Below are positions 58,540 through 64,000 of a stretch of 64,000 bases of DNA, in pieces. The notes below the pieces were generated by a model, which saw only the letters and a program-made list of their open reading frames with translations, did not search any database and was not told the DNA's origin. The translations under genes and the position numbers were made by a program. Source of the DNA: Branchiostoma floridae (lineage: Eukaryota > Chordata > Leptocardii > Amphioxiformes > Branchiostomatidae). Each line of letters opens with the position of its first letter. The first letter of the stretch is position 1. The stretch covers positions 9,635,182-9,699,181 of the forward strand of contig NC_049991.1 in the NCBI RefSeq assembly GCF_000003815.2, given 5' to 3'.

Positions 58540-61500
58540 TCAGCACCCCTCGCTAGGGGTCTCTTCCACTGCAGCCAACTTCTCCAGCTTTCCACGTAGC
58601 CGCTCCATTTTCTTGTGCGCTGATCCAACGACGTAGCCGGTTTTCTCATAGATACTGTCGTGTAGTACCTGTACGTACTCCGACTCGAACCGGTCGGCGG
58701 CGATGCTCTGTCTCCTGGCCTTGCCGGCGGCAGCGGCGAAGTGTGCCCCGAAACTGGTGTGTACCCTCTTCATGTCCCTCTCCATCTCCTCCTGGCGCTG
58801 TTTTACCATGGCGTCCATGATTTCCCAGCCGGGGAGTTGGACTTGGGAGCCCGAGCGCAAAACGCTAGAGGAACGCCGTAACATCGAGCTCATCCTGCGC
58901 CCGAGAGATTGGCCGGAGGCGGAACCTTTGACAGGAATCTTGCTCACTGTTGGAACCAAATGTAAACAAAATGAATCCCTGACGAGTTTGATACTTGGTG
59001 GTTTCTACTGATAATCTGAATACAACGGAGGTATGTATGGTGTCCTTGGTGCTGAATGACATTCTTATATACACTGATGTAACAGTTAAATTAACTAAAA
59101 AAACGTTAGCCCTTTAGCTCAAAGTTTTTAAACAAAGAAGGCAAACATACTTTTAACTCTGCAAAAACCTTGTTGTAGTATCAATCAGAGCTTGGCTTTC
59201 CTTTCTTGTATTACAACGTTGTCACATCCGTCGAAGGCCGGCATACGATTTTGTCCCAGCATTTTCTATTAGGTTATAACAGAGCCAACAGCCGGCAAGG
59301 ATTCGATTTTTCGTAACAAGACAGTTGACATTTCAGGACACACGATCGACTATCTAGATAATACGGACAGTTCACGATTGCATTCACCGGGCCGTTGTAC
59401 ACTTACCATCCACGTTACTGGTGAGGGCGACACTGACTCTCCTGGCGGCGGGACCACTGATCCCGATCGCGTGGGAGTTGATCCTCGCCACCCCCTTTTT
59501 TACCCGAACCAAAGTCTCGTCGTCATCACTGAAAAAAAGGAAACATAAAAGAAATTAGAAAATTGTTTTTAAACCCTACCGTTTGTTACATCTAAAGTCA
59601 GTTTGTTTACTGATGAAATGGTCCATGTTATAAACGGGAAAACTAATAGGAATTTACCTACGAATACGTTTGTGAGGTACTAGTATTCCGATCGAATGGC
59701 AGGACTTTTCTCAAGCTTGACATTTTCTACTTACATGCTGTTGAGCGCCACAGACTTGAGAAGTTTGGTCACGGTCTTGGGCGGGACTTCAAAGCCGTGC
59801 TGACCAGCAGATAGTCCGTGTTCCTGGTTTAAGTCAAGGTCAGCCTTCCAGACACCTATGAAAAATTACATTAAATAACCACATGACTTGCAATATGAAT
59901 CTAAAAACATGCACGCAAAAAATACAGTTACTCAAGGGACTGGATATGATTTGGGAAACGATCAGAAGGAATCCAAATTGTCTTCAGCTTGACCTTGTCC
60001 TACCATGTTTCCAATCCAAAGTCTTCAGCTATTTTACATTCATAGTTATGGTACCGGTATAAAAACAGTTTCTTCCTGATCTCTTCAGTGAACACTGACG
60101 AAGGATAGTGGATGCTACCTGAAACGTTTGACCATTTCCAAAATCATGTCCACTTGCTTGAGTAACTGCTTTTGGCGTATGTAATTACCTGAATGTGTAA
60201 CCTTCATCGGCGTATTTTTCACGCAGTTTTTTTTTTTTTTGTTCCATCCAGAGAGCTTTTTATCTTTGAAACACCAAAGATGACACTCTAGATAGGTTTT
60301 AAACTCTATGTAAATCAAGTGTTCTGCTCTAGCTCGATGGTACATGTAACGTCACGTACTTGATGTGACGGAGCTTTCTGAGTAGGTGTCTGTGACTTGA
60401 CAAGGCTTCTGTATCCAGACGTCTTTGCGCAGGTCGACTGAGTTTGGGCGGTCGTCGGGATCCAGGCTCATCATAGTCCGTACGAAAACTCGCGCTTCTG
60501 TGGGGATAAATATTTCAATGGTCGTGAGTTAGATACTGCCAAGTTCATAGCACATTGGTTGTAACATGCACTTGCTAAGGTAAAACGCCAGGTGCTGTAC
60601 TAAACAGAAACGCAAGAAAGCGCTATTGTGTATATACGCACATACATTGACTATGTACACGTTTGTCTGTGTAAAGGTCTGCCCTTGGCTATGTAGATAG
60701 GAACTGAAGAGCCAGGAAAACTATCAACATGAAATTTAGGTTATGTTTCGCATGAGGCTGTCAGGTATCAGCAATCATATATGTATCTTATTTCTTGTAA
60801 AATTGGCGATATCACTTCAAACGTGTATTGGACAAGGTCAAGGAAAAATTCAAAAACCTTTTGAAGTCTTCTGATGGAACCGGAGTTTTTCTGCCATGGA
60901 ATTGAGTAGGATGCCGATATCTCCCGAGTCTGGGAAGGGTTCTCGTCCGTTCAGCATGGCAAACAGTGTGGCACCTGTAGAAACATTCACCAGAACTTTA
61001 CTTTTGTATATTGTAAGAACATACAATCTAGTATTGAGCGCTCCACTGGTGCAGTATATATCTTAGGCCTACGTCACATTTCCTACCCGGGGCCCGACCG
61101 CGCTGTTTACGGAAACGAAAAATTCAAGTTTATGTCAATAAATATACGAAAGGCATGCCGTTGAATTATTTTTTTGTACGTTTTGTGTTTTTGTTGTCTT
61201 TTTTAAAGTACTTTTTGTTTCTCCAAACTGCCCGGCCGGTCCCCTTTGTGGGAATGTGACGTTAGCTTTAACGGGCTTACCTTGGTTTAATACCTGTAAA
61301 GTTGAGACTCTACAAGAATTCTACACTGAAATACAATGTGTCCACAGGGGGTGTTCGCAATGTCAGCGAATGACCCATTTGTACAATGGCCCGAATCGTC
61401 ATCCTTTTAAAAGATAGCGCGATGTAGACAGAGCTTGACCAGGCTTAGCGTTGTTACTACAGTACACTAACGATATTCGGAAGGAGGATAACCAACTTTG

Positions 61501-63396
61501 TACTAACGTTCATTCTTACAGCGATGTTTATCTTGTAACGTTTTCGTTCTAATGACACGCGTTTCGCCCCTTTTGAAGATTTATTTTGTTTCCTTTGTTA
61601 AGTTAGTAACTCAAGCTGTGCCTATACGGGTTGTCTTCTGTACTGCCTGGTTTATCTCCTAAGTAGACATGTCTCTCAACACCGGGACCTTGGGGGTAAC
61701 GTTAAACACAAGCTGCCGGGACACTACTGACCTGGGACGGTGGCGCAGGGATTGGTCTATAAATAAACACGGGTCGTCTCGATGGCTAAAACCTAACGTT
61801 ACCAGTCAAGGTGTGACACTGATAGTATCATTATTGTGCAGTTAGTAGTGTAACAACTGGTAAATGATGTTTGTCAAAAGCATAGTAAGTCAAAACACAA
61901 ACAATTAAATCTTCAACTGTGCTCAGAAGTATGGAGTACGAGTCAATATATATATATTTAATCTTTTATCAATGATTACCTTATGGATGCCAATCAACGT
62001 CTGTTATATACTTTTTAGGAGCTTCTTTGATATTAGTCTTTATGTGGAAATGGTACGATATGAAGTATAAAGTTGTTTTTTTTAAATAACAATACATGAA
62101 ACTTTCGGACTGTGGAATCGCCGCCATCTGGTATCATTCAGATCTCTTTGCCTGCCCAAACCTGAGCAGAGAGACAAAACCAGCCCTGACAGTCTGTTGT
62201 TCCTGCCATGTGTTTGAGAGGTCAAAAGTTTTCCCAGACGGAACCGATTGAAGCGTTAGACCGGCACTGGACTTGACCCTGAAGCTGACCTCACGTCGAT
62301 TCCAAACAAACATGTGTTACTTGGAAGAGGAAGGTATTACCGCACTTCTGTAATGAATGGTTTCCCCATCACACTGTATGTTGACCTGGCTTTACAGAGG
62401 TCAAATGCGAAAACGTACCCACTCTATAAACTTGGGAGGGGGTATGCGTCCCACAGGTAACGGGGGTATGCGTGGTACATGTGGGTACCCCACGTCACAT
62501 TTCTAACCGGGCCCCGGCCTGGCTATTTGTGGAGACAAAAAATAGAAATGTATACGTAAAAATACATATTCGCAGATAATGCCCACGACTATTCTGTTAA
62601 CGTCTTATGTAGTTTGGTGTCTTTTGTACGGTACCATACTTTTTATTCTCGAAAGCTGCCCGGCCGGCGCCGGTTTGGAAATATAACGGAGGTATGATAT
62701 CCCCACATGTACCGGCCGGGGGTGTGTATCCCACGTTATGATCCATCATGACACGATGGCTCAAAGTTATGTTGAGGCAAATTTTCGTGTCAAACAACAT
62801 TCACATGCTTCACAACATCTTCCTTCATGTCTGTCAAATTGAAGCATTCTAAATTTCATACAGCGACCAAATCATTGCGAATTTATTCAGAAGGAGATTG
62901 GTATGACCAACCTTCTTGGTATGACCATCACACTTCTGTGTCATTCATCGATATCTGATAGAAGCAACTCAAGTTGCGACTTATAGAATTAGAAGAATAA
63001 GAAGAAACTTTGTGCGACCATAGTAACAGGTACAATGTATGACAATCTGTATATACCTGGAACTGTGTACTATTGCTAGAATCTAACAATCTAGTCTAAC
63101 GGTATAGACAAAAACAGTACATCATGTAACAGTATGCTGCTTCAGGAAAGTATAGCATTGTCTCGTTTTTGCAAGGATGAAGGCGTCCGCTTGCAATTGG
63201 TAGGCTATACAGTGACATATATTCAGGTATGTGTGAATGAATTGATATAACAGGCGTTACTTACCCATGCTCCACACGTCTGCTTTCTCTCCGTCGTAAG
63301 CCTCGCCCTCTATTACTTCCGGGGCGGCGTAACCATAGCAACCGCTATACGTGGTCAGGAAATCTTTGTTCCGATTCCATCGAGCAAAGCCAAAGT
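58540..63396 (-). CDS. Protein kinase, TSSK-like (CAMK group), 3' six exons only
   Basis: Minus-strand exons: 63396-63265, 60974-60858, 60497-60360, 59855-59735, 59528-59407, 58946-58540. They total 1037 nt with consistent phases, giving about 345 residues; the N-lobe exons lie beyond 64000. The partial domain opens with the DFG motif (D/FGFARWNRNKDF, D split over the junction), then an activation segment TTYSGCYGYAAPEV, DVWSMGATLFAML, and a terminal DPDDRPNSVDLRKDVWI. The STTYCGS/YAAPEV pattern is closest to testis-specific serine kinases, from memory of the family. About 240 residues follow the kinase core: a basic SSMLRRSSS region, a helical EEMERDMKRVHTSFG segment, and a charged C-terminus. 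TSSKs usually stop soon after the kinase domain, so subfamily is uncertain. Confidence 0.8.
59041..59056 (-). promoter_or_regulatory. RE1-like motif in kinase-gene intron
   Basis: Exact complement of TTCAGCACCAAGGACA, the 16-mer clustered at the palindrome centre. It lies just inside the last intron of the kinase gene. Confidence 0.4.
59925..60169. mobile_element. Family E MITE, complete copy, kinase-gene intron
   Basis: CAGTTACTCAAG...GGATATGATTTGGGAAACG at the left is inverted at the right as CGTTTGACCATTTCCAAAAT...CTTGAGTAACTG. The interior includes a decayed copy of CACTGACGAAGGATAGTGGA. Confidence 0.8.
61071..61264. mobile_element. Family B MITE, copy 3, kinase-gene intron
   Basis: ACGTCACATTTCCTACCCGG and CCGGCCGGTCCCCTTTGTGG...ATGTGACGT are inverted ends. 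The AT-rich centre includes TTGAATTATTTTTTTG, shared with the copy at 55707. Confidence 0.8.
62490..62691. mobile_element. Family B MITE, copy 4, kinase-gene intron
   Basis: CACGTCACATTTCTAACCGG and GCCCGGCCGGCGCCGGTTTG are inverted. The centre (ATAATGCCC, ACTATTCT, TAGTTTGGTGTCTTTT) is closely like the copy at 16119. Confidence 0.8.
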
Positions 63397-63711
63397 CTGA
63401 AACAAAACAGAAGATGACGTTGTAATGATGATGATGACGTTGCTTTTCTTCAGGTTCACCTGGTCCTTACAGGTAAACAAGGATCTGGCATAAGATAACA
63501 TACACAGCAGGAACTGGCGAAATGAATGATAATGATAAATGTGTTTATCTATAACGTTTGTCAGACAAACGTAAATTATCCAAATGAAGCTTCGAAATTC
63601 ACACCGATTTACAGTATTTATGTTGTAGGGTTTGTTGTTGTTTTGCTTGAAGTATGCCTGCTATGCAATTATAGTAAACAAGCCTTCAAGACACACAGCA
63701 CATAGAGATAC

Positions 63712-64000
63712 ACAGAAACAGAGAGAGAGGGGGTGGGGAGAGATCTCTCAGACATCAAGGACTGCTTTGCTATTAGAAAGAATACTGAAGCTAATTATTA
63801 GCCTACTTCATTATGATACTATATGAATGAATTATGCATATTAGCCCTTATTGTTATGTTAACTATGATGTTAAGCTTTATCCTATACCTCTATTTTGTA
63901 CTTTATGTAATAGTTGTTGCCATACTTTGTACCATGTACAATTGCCGTGCCAATAAAGTTCTTCTGATATCTATCTCTGCCCCCTCTGACTGTCTCTCTC
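63712..64000. repeat. Simple repeat and possible LINE 3' tail
   Basis: A GA-rich microsatellite (63712-63748) is followed by AT-rich sequence. A GTGCCAATAAAGTTCTTCTG stretch near 63949 resembles the 3' tails of L2/CR1-type LINEs from memory. Kinase-gene intron; identity weak. Confidence 0.35.

Overview
The window looks like a piece of an invertebrate chordate genome, most likely amphioxus (Branchiostoma). It has small exons with GT-AG introns of 0.2-3 kb, vertebrate-like orthologues that are clearly diverged from vertebrate sequence, and introns packed with short inverted-repeat DNA transposons. The species call is inference; no search was possible.

Layout. (1) 772-22178, plus strand: 37 coding exons of KATNIP (KIAA0556, katanin-interacting protein). 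The 5' end lies outside the window and the stop codon is inside. The exons join to 4617 nt in one open frame (1538 aa plus stop). (2) 23213-34668: an 11.46 kb giant imperfect palindrome with about 4.3 kb arms and no convincing gene. Three arm-specific transposon insertions interrupt it, and copies of a motif resembling the vertebrate REST/NRSF element sit symmetrically around its centre. (3) 35695-36568 (5' UTR exon near 38001), minus strand: COX6B, cytochrome c oxidase subunit 6B, with a truncated LINE in its first intron. (4) 38923-39004, minus: tRNA-Leu(UAG). (5) 39961-55677, plus: a complete 12-exon EEF2K (eukaryotic elongation factor 2 kinase, 716 aa). (6) 58540-63396, minus: the last six coding exons of a TSSK-like Ser/Thr kinase gene whose 5' part lies beyond 64000. 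EEF2K and the kinase gene converge.

The genes are unrelated housekeeping or ciliary genes, not an operon: KATNIP acts at the ciliary base on microtubules, COX6B in mitochondrial complex IV, and eEF2K in calcium/calmodulin control of translation elongation.

The least ordinary features are the giant palindrome, the symmetrically repeated REST-element-like motif (also found in a KATNIP intron and a kinase intron), and the repeated tandem duplication of exon edges with their splice sites in EEF2K (exons 4, 5 and 9). A decoy-acceptor minisatellite precedes one KATNIP exon. At least seven multi-copy or target-site-flanked short transposon families (called A-F, plus singletons) occupy the introns.
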